Source of the DNA: Planctomycetota bacterium
GTDB taxonomy: Bacteria; Planctomycetota; UBA8742; UBA2392
Length of the DNA: 57,086 nt
Reading direction: 5' to 3'
Assembly: GCA_019912315.1 (NCBI GenBank)
Contig: JAIOJA010000073.1
Coordinates: 1-57,086 of the forward strand
Under the pieces are notes generated by a model. The model did not search any database. It saw nothing but the letters and a program-made list of their open reading frames with translations, and had not been told where the DNA came from. The translations under genes were made by a program, and so were the position numbers. Of this stretch, positions 16,069 to 23,955 are shown piece by piece. Each line of letters starts with the position of its first letter. Position 1 is the first letter of the stretch.

Positions 16069-19000
16069 CTAGTCTTCGGTGTAGCCCGGAATCTGTTTGC
16101 GCAGATCGTCCCAGGCCTTCTTCAATTCCGACTGCTCGGCCGAGTAGCGCTCATAGAGGCGGCGGTAGTAGTCGGGCATGTCGTCACGGTTGTAATCCTT
16201 GGCCATTTCGCCGAGGTTGCGGATCTTGTCGCCAAGAGCCTTCTGCTCTTCGTAGATCAACTCCATTTCCGCGAGCTTGCTTACCAGCGGGTCTGGTGAC
16301 GGCTGGCCCTGTGGCGGCTGGCCCTGCTGCTGTTGCTGCTGCTCGCGGTTTTCCTTGAGGCGTTTGCGCTCGCCTTCTACGGCGTTGATCATGCGGTCGA
16401 GTTTTTCGATTACTTCAAGCTGGTCAAGCTGCACGCCTTCGCTGACGTTCTGCCCTTCGATTTCGCCCATGATTTCGAGCAGCAGCTTGTTGATCAGCTC
16501 CATATTGCGCGTGAAGCCGCCGTAGTTGCCGGTCTTGAGGGCTTCAAGCGTTTCGTCGGCCAGTTTCTTCACTTCCTCCTGGTCCCGGAACAGCTTCTTG
16601 CCCTGCGTCTTCAGCGCCCGGTTCCAGTCGCCGCGCTGGCGAACCGCCAGGTCGAGCTCGATGGTGTCGTCGTTGACATCAAGCTGTTTTTCCTTCATGG
16701 CCTTCAGGCTCTGCTCAACTTCCACCAGCATCTGTTCCTGCTGGCTCTGTACGTACTGGTTGAGCTGCTCTTCGAGCGCCTGTTCCGCCTCTTCGAGTTT
16801 TTCTTCCGCTTCCTTCTGCTGCTGCTCGGCCTCGCTTGAGTTCTGCTTGTTCAGGTCCTCGCGTGCCTTCTTCATGGCGCGCTGGGCGTCCTGTGCGGCC
16901 TTCTGCGCCTGCGGGTTCTCGGCGTTCTGGGGGTTCTTGTTGTACTCGTCCAGCTTCTTCTCCAGATCGCGCTGGCGCTCCTCCAGTTCCTCAAACTTGC
17001 GGCGGTCCTTCTCATCGATTGATTCGTTCTGCGCTTCCTGCAGCTTTTCAATCGCCTTGTTCAGGTTATCGACCGCTTCCTGCTGGTCTTTGCCGCTTTC
17101 GCTGGGCTTGGACTGGTTCAGGTCCTCGGAGGCCTCCTTCATTTCTTCTTCGGCCTGCTTGAGCGCATCGCGGGCTTCCTTTTCACTGGGCGTGAGATCT
17201 TCGCCTTCGGGCGGGTTTTCGAGTTGCTCCGACAGGTTCTTGGCGCCTTCGGCAATCTTGTCCTGGTTCTCGGCAAGCTTCTTGGATGCCTCAGCCTGGG
17301 CCTTGTCCACCTGCCCCTGTTCCTGCTTCAGTTTCTCGATCGCTTCATCGAGCTTCTTCTGGGCCTGCGCCTGCGCCTGTTGGGCCTTCTGCATCTGCTC
17401 GGAGCGCTGCTGCTCGCCACTCTGGGGCTGTCCGCCCTCCGGCTTGCCTTCGCCATTCTGGGGCTGCCCGCCCTGACTGGCTTCAGCGGCCTTCTTCAGG
17501 GCCTCCGCCGCTTCCTGCATGGACTTGGCGGCTTCGCCGGCGCTCTTGGAAGCCTCGCTGTTGTTCTCACGGCTCTGGGCGCTGCCGCCTTCCTTCGACA
17601 TCTTGTCGAGGGCTTCGGCGGTTTCCGACGCGCGCCGGGCCATGTCTTCCTGGTTTTCACCGGCGCCCTCAAGCGCCTTGGCGCCACGTTCCGCGTCAAG
17701 GCGACGCTGCAAACCCTCGCGGGCACGACTGAGCTGATCAAGCCCTTCCGTTTCCGACTGCACCCCGGCTTCGCCGTCCTGGGCCTTCATCGCTTCGGAG
17801 GCTTTCTCGGCGTTTTTTCCGGCGTTCTTCAAACCCTCGCGCGCCTGTTGCGCGCCTTCCTTGGCGTCGGCAGCTTCCTCAAGCATACGGGCTGCCTCTT
17901 CGGCGTCGCGGGCGGCCTTCTGGGCTTCGGCGCCGGGAGCACGCTCGGCTTCGCGCTGCATGGCGCGGGCAGCTTCGGAGGCCTGGCGCATGGTTTCTGC
18001 GGAAGCCTCGCCATCGTTGGCTTCCATTTCCTTTTGCAGGCGCTCCATGGTCTTGTCGGCCGCTTCGGCCGTGTTGCGCAACATACGGTCTTCGGACTTC
18101 TTGAGCGGCTGGGCGCTTTCGCGTGCGCGCTCAAGGGCCTGTTTGATGCCTTCGTTGTCGACCTTTGGCTCCGGCAGCTTGGATACCTGGTCGCCAAGCT
18201 CGTTGAGCTTCCTGGCGAGATCGGCCTGCTTCTCCGCCGCCTTGCTGAAATCGGGGTTGCCCTCCGCGTCCATGCCTTCGCTGTTCTTGAGCTCGGCCTG
18301 GGCTTCGTTGAGGGCTTTCATGGCCTTGGCCATTTCGGCTTCGGCGTTGTCGGTTTCGGCGTTGTTGAGCTTCTCCAGCGCCTTGTCCATGGCCTGCTGG
18401 GCCTCCTGAAGCTTTTCGTCGGCGTTGTCGGCGCTGTTGGACGTGTCGGCGTTTTCCTCGCCGCGCTGTTCGCGCTGTTTGGCGATCTGGTTGGCCAGCG
18501 CCTTCAGGTCCTTGTTCAGTTTCTCGGCGTTCTCCCGGGCGTCTTCCTGTCCGCTGCGGGCACGCTTGAGGTCGCTGTTGTTTTCGGCCGACGGCTTCAG
18601 TTGCTCGAGGGCTTCCTTCAACGCCTTGTTGGCTTCGTCCTGGGCCTTTTCCGCTTTATCGGAATCGCCGGCTTTCAGGGCTTCGGCGGCCTCGCTGCTC
18701 TTGGCCTCGGCCTTGTCGAGTGCCTCTTTTGTCTTGCGCGATTCGACGCTCTGGGGTGCATCCTTCAGGGCCTCCTGGGCCTGCTGGATGGCGTCAGCGG
18801 CCTCCTGCTGCTTCTCCTCCAGTTGCTCCATGACCTCTTTGGGAAGCTGGGTGTTTGCGCCCATGCGCTGGTTGTTTTCGGATTTGGTGGCGCGCGACGC
18901 CTCCAATTGTTCCTCTTCCGCGCGCTTGAGGGCGTCGAGCGCCTTCTGGTTGGCCTGCTCGCCGGCCTTCTCGCTGTTCTTTTCGACGTCCGCCTGATCT

Positions 19001-19899
19001 TTCATCAGACGCTCAAGGTCCTTGCCGACCTGGTCGAGTGCCTTGAGGTTTTCGTCGTTCTCTTTGGCCTGTCTGGCTTCCTGTTCAAGCTTCTTGACCT
19101 CGTCGAGCGCCTTCTCGAGGTTGGCGATGTGCTCGCCCTGCTTGTCCTTTTCTTCGGCCTTGCGCTTTTCAAGGTCCTTGGAGGCGCGCTCCTGGTCCGC
19201 TTTAATGCGCTCAAGATCGTTGATCTGCTGTTCGAGCTTCTCGCGGCGGGACTGCAACTGCTCGGTTTCGCTCTTCAGATTCTCCTGCTGTTCCTTCAGG
19301 CTGCGCACCGACTGTTCCATGTCGTTCAGGCGGCGAGCTTTGTCGTTGTTGCGGGTTTCCTGGGTGTCGGTGCGGATATCTTCCTGCTCTTCACGCATGG
19401 CCTTCAGCGCCGCGAGCTGTTCCTGCGTTGCCTTGATCTTTTCGTCTTCGCCGATCCTGGGTCCGTTTTCGAGGATGTCGATGATCTCGGCGATTGCGTC
19501 CTCAAGGCTTTTGCCCTTGGCCAGCGCAGTGCGGACCTGCCCGTCACGGATGTTTTCCTCCGTGGTGCCCATGTCCTCTTCGATTTTCAACTCGTTGAGA
19601 CGATTCAGCGCAGCCTGAATGTGCGGGATGCGCCGCAATTCACTCAGATCGTCGCTTTGCTCAAGTTCAAGCAGCAGCTTCTCCAGACGGTCGCGCAGGC
19701 TCTCAAGCTGCTGGCGCGCGGCCTTCTGTTTTTCCGCCAGCTTTTCAAGGCGCTCCGATTTGGTGGCGCGGGCCGGGTCTTTGTCCGGCGCGTCCTGCGC
19801 CTGTGGGGCGCGGGCAAGCATGACAGAGAGGGCGATCACGCCGGCGCACGAGAACAGGCGCGTCCAGTAGCGGAGGATGCGGTCATTTCGCGAGTTCAT
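16069..19899 (-). CDS. Giant exported coiled-coil protein, 1276 residues
   Basis: After a signal sequence (RLFSCAGVIALSVMLARAPQAQ) nearly the whole chain is alpha-helical coiled coil of Ala, Glu, Gln, Lys and Leu. It holds many imperfect internal repeats of the A.EALK.A.....AQ type, a Gly/Gln/Pro break near the middle (SQGGQPQNGEGKPEGGQPQ) and another near residue 1180 (QQQQQGQPPQGQ). The last 230 residues look more globular-helical (DDTIELDLAVRQRGDW, YGGFTRNMELINKLLLEIMG) and recall the helical ends of large planctomycetal DUF4175-like proteins; this likeness is a recollection only. A chain of this length could span the periplasm or form a filament. AAGGA supports the start at 19899. The preceding gene at 20098-20526 is also exported. 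Confidence 0.82.
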   Translation of the reverse strand: MNSRNDRILRYWTRLFSCAGVIALSVMLARAPQAQDAPDKDPARATKSERLEKLAEKQKAARQQLESLRDRLEKLLLELEQSDDLSELRRIPHIQAALNRLNELKIEEDMGTTEENIRDGQVRTALAKGKSLEDAIAEIIDILENGPRIGEDEKIKATQEQLAALKAMREEQEDIRTDTQETRNNDKARRLNDMEQSVRSLKEQQENLKSETEQLQSRREKLEQQINDLERIKADQERASKDLEKRKAEEKDKQGEHIANLEKALDEVKKLEQEARQAKENDENLKALDQVGKDLERLMKDQADVEKNSEKAGEQANQKALDALKRAEEEQLEASRATKSENNQRMGANTQLPKEVMEQLEEKQQEAADAIQQAQEALKDAPQSVESRKTKEALDKAEAKSSEAAEALKAGDSDKAEKAQDEANKALKEALEQLKPSAENNSDLKRARSGQEDARENAEKLNKDLKALANQIAKQREQRGEENADTSNSADNADEKLQEAQQAMDKALEKLNNAETDNAEAEMAKAMKALNEAQAELKNSEGMDAEGNPDFSKAAEKQADLARKLNELGDQVSKLPEPKVDNEGIKQALERARESAQPLKKSEDRMLRNTAEAADKTMERLQKEMEANDGEASAETMRQASEAARAMQREAERAPGAEAQKAARDAEEAARMLEEAADAKEGAQQAREGLKNAGKNAEKASEAMKAQDGEAGVQSETEGLDQLSRAREGLQRRLDAERGAKALEGAGENQEDMARRASETAEALDKMSKEGGSAQSRENNSEASKSAGEAAKSMQEAAEALKKAAEASQGGQPQNGEGKPEGGQPQSGEQQRSEQMQKAQQAQAQAQKKLDEAIEKLKQEQGQVDKAQAEASKKLAENQDKIAEGAKNLSEQLENPPEGEDLTPSEKEARDALKQAEEEMKEASEDLNQSKPSESGKDQQEAVDNLNKAIEKLQEAQNESIDEKDRRKFEELEERQRDLEKKLDEYNKNPQNAENPQAQKAAQDAQRAMKKAREDLNKQNSSEAEQQQKEAEEKLEEAEQALEEQLNQYVQSQQEQMLVEVEQSLKAMKEKQLDVNDDTIELDLAVRQRGDWNRALKTQGKKLFRDQEEVKKLADETLEALKTGNYGGFTRNMELINKLLLEIMGEIEGQNVSEGVQLDQLEVIEKLDRMINAVEGERKRLKENREQQQQQQGQPPQGQPSPDPLVSKLAEMELIYEEQKALGDKIRNLGEMAKDYNRDDMPDYYRRLYERYSAEQSELKKAWDDLRKQIPGYTED

Positions 19900-20097
19900 G
19901 CGGTGTTCCTTACGGTAACTGCGACACGGCAACTGCACTCAAAGCTGGTTGCTCACACCTGTACTACGCAAGCAAAGGCGGTTCGGTTCACCAGCAATCC
20001 GTGCATTTCACTCGGGCGTCTGACAGAAACCCGCCCACAAGTGCGCAAGTTGCTGCTGGAACAGGTGTTGCACCGATGTCGTGCCGGGCAAAAAGGC

Positions 20098-20526
20098 TTA
20101 GCGAGCGTCGAACAATATAACATCCCGGAGCTGGTAGGTCTTTTCCGTGTTCTTGCGGTACCAGATTTCGACGCTGTAGCGATTTGCCATTTTCTTGCCC
20201 AGGGATGCCGTTAGGTCCGTGTCGGTGACGACCTGCGCGACAACGCCCTCCGGCGGGGTACCGGTCAGTTTGACCATGATGCGCCCATGCCCGTCAGGCT
20301 TGGTGACTTCGTCAACTTTGAGTTCCCAGCCGGGCGTGGGCATGGGGACCGTGAGCTTCAGGTCAAACTGTGGCGGCGCGCTTTCCTTGACTTCGACTTC
20401 GCACTTCTTCACCCAGCCTTGCAGACGAACGAATTCGTTGGCGGGCTCGTTGCTTGGGATGTCCAGTAACTGCACGCCGCCGGCGCCAAGCCCGCCCAGC
20501 AGCAGCACGAGAATCAGTTTGGTCAT
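20098..20526 (-). CDS. Exported small protein of unknown function, 142 residues
   Basis: The N-terminal MTKLILVLLLGGLGAGGVQLL is a signal peptide or membrane anchor. The rest is a beta-rich domain of about 115 residues (FDLKLTVPMPTPGWELKV, GRIMVKLTGTPPEGVVAQVV, RYSVEIWYRKNTEKTYQL) that could be an immunoglobulin-like or similar sandwich; I do not recognise a family. AAGGAG lies five bases before the ATG. It is upstream of the giant coiled-coil gene on the same strand with a 198-base gap that holds no gene I can see. Confidence 0.75.
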   Translation of the reverse strand: MTKLILVLLLGGLGAGGVQLLDIPSNEPANEFVRLQGWVKKCEVEVKESAPPQFDLKLTVPMPTPGWELKVDEVTKPDGHGRIMVKLTGTPPEGVVAQVVTDTDLTASLGKKMANRYSVEIWYRKNTEKTYQLRDVILFDAR

Positions 20527-20627
20527 CGCATCTCCTTAGGTGGGGCTTGGGAAACGGTGGCTTCCCCGGGCCCTGTGTCCAGATCCTATGCCCCTGCTCC
20601 TTCGACGTGGATTGCACGATACAGGTT

Positions 20628-21188
20628 TCAGCCGAATCTGCGGCGGGCTTCTCGCTCGAAGACGTTGGCCGTCGGGTTGTCGTGGTTGCAGAAGCGGATG
20701 GCTTGCAGGCTGCGCTGCGGGTTCTCGTCCAGCCAGTTTTCGATGGTATCGAAGAACGTCTTGGCGCACAGCTCTTTGGGGAATCCGAAAATGCCGCTGC
20801 TGATGGCGGGAAAACTGATGCTGGTCAGCTTGTGCTGCTCGGCCAGATTGAGCGCGCTGCGGATTGCTTTCTCCAGCTTCGCCACCTCGTCGCCCGTGCC
20901 CCAGACCGGCCCAACCGCGTGAATCACATACTTCGCCGACAGCTCGCCCGCACCCGTGATCGCGCTACTGCCTGTTTCGACTTTGCCGTGCTGCTTGACC
21001 CAGGCCGTGCTCTCCACCTGAATGCTGGCCCCGCCCGCGCGCACGATGGCTCCCGCCACGCCGCCCCCGTGGTGAAGCTGTTCATTGGCCGCGTTGACGA
21101 TGGCGTCCACGTGCTCATCGGTCAGGTCACCCTGCGCGGTGGTCAGTGTACAACCCTTGACTTTGCGCTCCCATAAAACGGTACTCAT
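20628..21188 (-). CDS. Macro domain protein (ADP-ribose-binding/hydrolase family)
   Basis: A single macro domain of 186 residues. The family landmarks are all present: GDLTDEHVDAIVNAANEQL, then HGGGVAGAIVRAGG (the glycine-rich loop), HAVGPVWGTG and SISFPAISSGIFGFP. Such proteins bind or hydrolyse ADP-ribose derivatives or O-acetyl-ADP-ribose in the cytosol. The start is put at MSTVLWERK with AGGA upstream; the ORF extends 12 codons further. It is divergent from the aminotransferase gene with only 34 bases between the starts, so their promoters must overlap the opposite coding regions. Confidence 0.92.
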   Translation of the reverse strand: MSTVLWERKVKGCTLTTAQGDLTDEHVDAIVNAANEQLHHGGGVAGAIVRAGGASIQVESTAWVKQHGKVETGSSAITGAGELSAKYVIHAVGPVWGTGDEVAKLEKAIRSALNLAEQHKLTSISFPAISSGIFGFPKELCAKTFFDTIENWLDENPQRSLQAIRFCNHDNPTANVFEREARRRFG

Positions 21189-21222
21189 GCGCGCTTCCTG
21201 TTCTTGCGGGTTGGAGAGTGCC

Positions 21223-22563
21223 ATGCCCTACAGCAACGTTCCCGACATAAAGATGCCCCTGCCCGGGCCCAAGGCCAAGGCCGTCATTGAGGCCGACGAC
21301 AAGTATATCTCGTCTAGCTACACACGCGGCTACCCAATGGTGATCGTGCGCGGGCTCGGGCTCGCCGCGGAGGATGTTGACGGGAACGTCTTTCTCGACA
21401 TGACCGCCGGCATCGCAGTCAACGCCACCGGGCACAGCCACCCGCGCGTCGTAAGGGCAATTCAGGATGCGGCCGCGAACTTCCAGCACATGTCCGGAAC
21501 GGATTTCTATTACCCGCTGCAGAGTACGCTGGCGAAGATGCTGGCCGAGCGCACACCGGGCAAGTCGGACAAAAAAGTCTTCTTCTGCAACAGCGGTACC
21601 GAAGCGATTGAGGCCTGTATTAAACTCGCCCGCTGGAAGACCGGGCGCCCGTGGGTGCTCAGTTTCCGGGGGGCGTTTCACGGTCGGACGTACGGTTCCA
21701 TGGCGCTTTCGGCCAGCAAGGCCGTACATCGCACGCGCTTCGCGCCGATCATGCCTGCCGTCGTGCACGGCAATTACCCGTACCCGTACCGCGCTGCGCC
21801 GCACCTGGATACACCGGAAAAAGTGGCGGACGATTGCCTGAAGTACCTGACGGACACGGTGTTTAGACGCGAAGTGAACGCCGATGAGGTTGCGGCGATT
21901 TTCGTCGAGGCCATCCAGGGCGAGGGCGGCTACGTAGTCCCGCCGGACAACTGGCTGCCGGGGCTGCGCGAGCTTTGCACCAAGCACGGCATTCTGCTGG
22001 TGGTGGACGAAATCCAGACCGGCATGGGCCGCACCGGCAAGTTCTTCGCGCACGACCACTGGGGCATTGAGGCCGACATCATCGCCTGCGCCAAGGGCAT
22101 CGCCAGCGGTATGCCTCTCGGTGCGGTGATCGCCAAGGCGGACGTAATGCAGTGGCCGCCGGGCACACACGCCAGCACCTTCGGCGGCAACCCGATTGCG
22201 TGCGCGGCGGCCGTGGAGACTATCAAGCTGCTGGATGAAGGTTTGGTCGAGAATGCCGGCAAAGTCGGCGGCCACCTGATCGGCAAGTTGAAGGAATGGG
22301 CCGGGACCTGCGACCGCGTGGGCGAAGTGCGCGGGCGCGGGCTGATGGTCGCCGTCGAGTTCGTGAAGTCGCGCGACAGCAAAGAACCAGATCCCGCCCT
22401 GCGAAACGCCGTTGAGCAAACGGCATTTAAGCGCGGCATGTTGATCCTGGGTTGCGGCGCGAACAACATCCGCTTCTGCCCGTCGCTGACAATCACCGAA
22501 GCCGAAGCCGACAAGGCGGTGGAAATCTTTGCCGCGTCAGTCGTCGACGCAGTCAAGGGATAA
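21223..22563 (+). CDS. Class III PLP aminotransferase (acetylornithine/4-aminobutyrate aminotransferase family)
   Basis: A 446-residue fold-type I PLP enzyme. Visible landmarks are LDMTAGIAVNATGHSHPRVV near the N-terminus, FFCNSGTEAIEACIKLAR (PLP phosphate binding), FRGAFHGRTYGSMALSASK, VVDEIQTGMGRTG (PLP Asp and Gln) and the Schiff-base Lys291 in ACAKGIASGMPLG. It matches the archaeal/bacterial acetyl-ornithine-aminotransferase-family 4-aminobutyrate or omega-amino-acid transaminases. Substrate preference cannot be fixed. GGAG before MPYSNVPD decides the start; the ORF reaches back to 21085 across the macro gene. hutI follows after 120 bases, so amino-acid catabolism is a sensible guess for both. 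Confidence 0.92.
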   Translation: MPYSNVPDIKMPLPGPKAKAVIEADDKYISSSYTRGYPMVIVRGLGLAAEDVDGNVFLDMTAGIAVNATGHSHPRVVRAIQDAAANFQHMSGTDFYYPLQSTLAKMLAERTPGKSDKKVFFCNSGTEAIEACIKLARWKTGRPWVLSFRGAFHGRTYGSMALSASKAVHRTRFAPIMPAVVHGNYPYPYRAAPHLDTPEKVADDCLKYLTDTVFRREVNADEVAAIFVEAIQGEGGYVVPPDNWLPGLRELCTKHGILLVVDEIQTGMGRTGKFFAHDHWGIEADIIACAKGIASGMPLGAVIAKADVMQWPPGTHASTFGGNPIACAAAVETIKLLDEGLVENAGKVGGHLIGKLKEWAGTCDRVGEVRGRGLMVAVEFVKSRDSKEPDPALRNAVEQTAFKRGMLILGCGANNIRFCPSLTITEAEADKAVEIFAASVVDAVKG

Positions 22564-22570
22564 CTGCAGC

Positions 22571-22626
22571 ACGCAACGACGCCACGATAGCAACGACGCA
22601 ACGGGTCTTTCGTGGCGTCGTCGCGT
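22571..22626. repeat. Word-repeat hairpin between the aminotransferase gene and hutI
   Basis: The word CAACGACGC recurs on the left side, and ACGACGCCACGA (22576-22587) pairs perfectly with TCGTGGCGTCGT (22610-22621) over a 22-base loop. It begins eight bases after the aminotransferase stop, so it may act as a weak terminator, but no T-run follows. It belongs to the class of locus-specific word repeats described under findings. Confidence 0.55.
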
Positions 22627-22683
22627 CAAGCAGTTGTCAATTGTGCACTTGACCGCCCAACCGGTACTACCGACCATTTCTCC

Positions 22684-23955
22684 ATGCACATCGATTCGGA
22701 CAAGCTCGTCATCGAAAACCTCAAACGTGTAGTCACGTGCGCGCCTGACAATTCCGGGCCGCTGCTTCGGGAGAACATGCGCGCCCTGAACGTGCTCAAT
22801 GACGACCCGGTCGTCGCCGTCAAGGATGGGCGCGTGGCCTGGATCGGCGAGTTCGACCGTTTGCCGGCCGTGTTTGACACGGCCGAGAGAATTGACGGCA
22901 AAGGCCTGGTGCTGACACCCGGTCTGGTTGACTGCCACACGCACCCGGCCTTCGTGCGCGGGCGCGCAGACGAATTTGCCATGCGCCTTGCGGGCGCGAC
23001 CTATGAGCAGATTGCCGCGGCCGGCGGGGGGATTGTCAGCAGCACTAAAGGCGTACGCGAAGCGACCGATGAGAAGCTGGTTGCCGAAACCACCCGCAAT
23101 CTGCAACGCCTGCGCCGCCACGGCGTGGTGGCCGTCGAGGGCAAGTCCGGCTACGGGCTGAGCCTTGAGCATGAGTTGCGGCAACTGCGCGCCATTGGCA
23201 CCGCAGGCGAAGCCGTCGATATGCATACGGTCCGCACGTGCCTCGCTGCCCACAGCTTGCCGATGGAGTATCGCGGCAGCGACAAGAAACGCGCGGAGTA
23301 CCTGAAACTGGTGACCGACGAAATTCTGCCCGCTGTCGTCAAGGAAGGGCTGGCCGAGCGCGCCGACATTTTCCACGACAAGGGCGCCTTCAACGTGCGC
23401 GAAGTGGTCGAGTTTGCCAAAAAGGTGAAAGCACTCGGGCTGCGCCTGACGGTCCATGCTGATCAGCTGCACGAAGATGGCGGAGGCGAAATTGCCGCGG
23501 CCCATCACGCAGACTCGGCCGACCATCTTGAGTTCCTCGATCCGGCTGGCATTGACGTAATGATCAAGAACGGCACTTGCGCGGTGTTACTGCCCGGCAG
23601 CACGTACGTATTGAAGATGCAGCAGTGGGCCGACGGGCGCTGGATGATCGATGCCGGGCTGACGGTCGCGCTGGCCACCGACTTCAACCCGGGAAGTTCG
23701 CCGGTCGCGAACCCGGCATTCGTAATGAACCTGGCGGTGATGCACTGCGGGCTCACACCCGAAGAAGCGCTCGCCGCGTTTACGGTGAATGCGGCACAGG
23801 CCCTGCGCCTGAGCACCGACGAGTGGGGCGTGATCAAGCCGGGCAGTCGTGCCGCCTTCGCGCTGTGGGATGTCGATCATGAGCGCGAGATTCCATACTA
23901 TGCGGGTACGAATTCGTGCATTGAGGTAATCACATGCCGCGCCTGGCGGTCCTGA
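22684..23955 (+). CDS. hutI: Imidazolonepropionase
   Basis: Metal-dependent amidohydrolase of 423 residues that opens the imidazolone ring to give N-formimino-glutamate, the third step of histidine breakdown. The metal motif VDCHTHPAF, the HutI-specific YEQIAAAGGGIVSS, EGKSGYGLSLEHELRQLRA, HADQLHEDGG with the second metal His, and ATDFNPGSSP (metal Asp) are all visible. No hutH, hutU or hutG is in the window, so the gene is separated from the rest of its pathway. The ORF starts at 22612 inside the word-repeat hairpin; I use MHIDSDKLVIEN, which has no strong ribosome binding site. Its last 22 bases overlap the next gene. Confidence 0.95.
   Translation: MHIDSDKLVIENLKRVVTCAPDNSGPLLRENMRALNVLNDDPVVAVKDGRVAWIGEFDRLPAVFDTAERIDGKGLVLTPGLVDCHTHPAFVRGRADEFAMRLAGATYEQIAAAGGGIVSSTKGVREATDEKLVAETTRNLQRLRRHGVVAVEGKSGYGLSLEHELRQLRAIGTAGEAVDMHTVRTCLAAHSLPMEYRGSDKKRAEYLKLVTDEILPAVVKEGLAERADIFHDKGAFNVREVVEFAKKVKALGLRLTVHADQLHEDGGGEIAAAHHADSADHLEFLDPAGIDVMIKNGTCAVLLPGSTYVLKMQQWADGRWMIDAGLTVALATDFNPGSSPVANPAFVMNLAVMHCGLTPEEALAAFTVNAAQALRLSTDEWGVIKPGSRAAFALWDVDHEREIPYYAGTNSCIEVITCRAWRS

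Noticed and set aside
17224..20214. Open frame of 996 residues on the plus strand across the giant coiled-coil gene
   Set aside because: It is the antisense of GAG/AAG/GCC-rich coiled-coil codons, gives a low-complexity Leu/Gly/Phe chain, and lacks start context or similarity. The minus-strand gene has signal peptide, ribosome site and heptads.
21127..22419. 430-residue minus-strand frame opposite the aminotransferase gene
   Set aside because: Shadow; the plus strand has all PLP-enzyme motifs.
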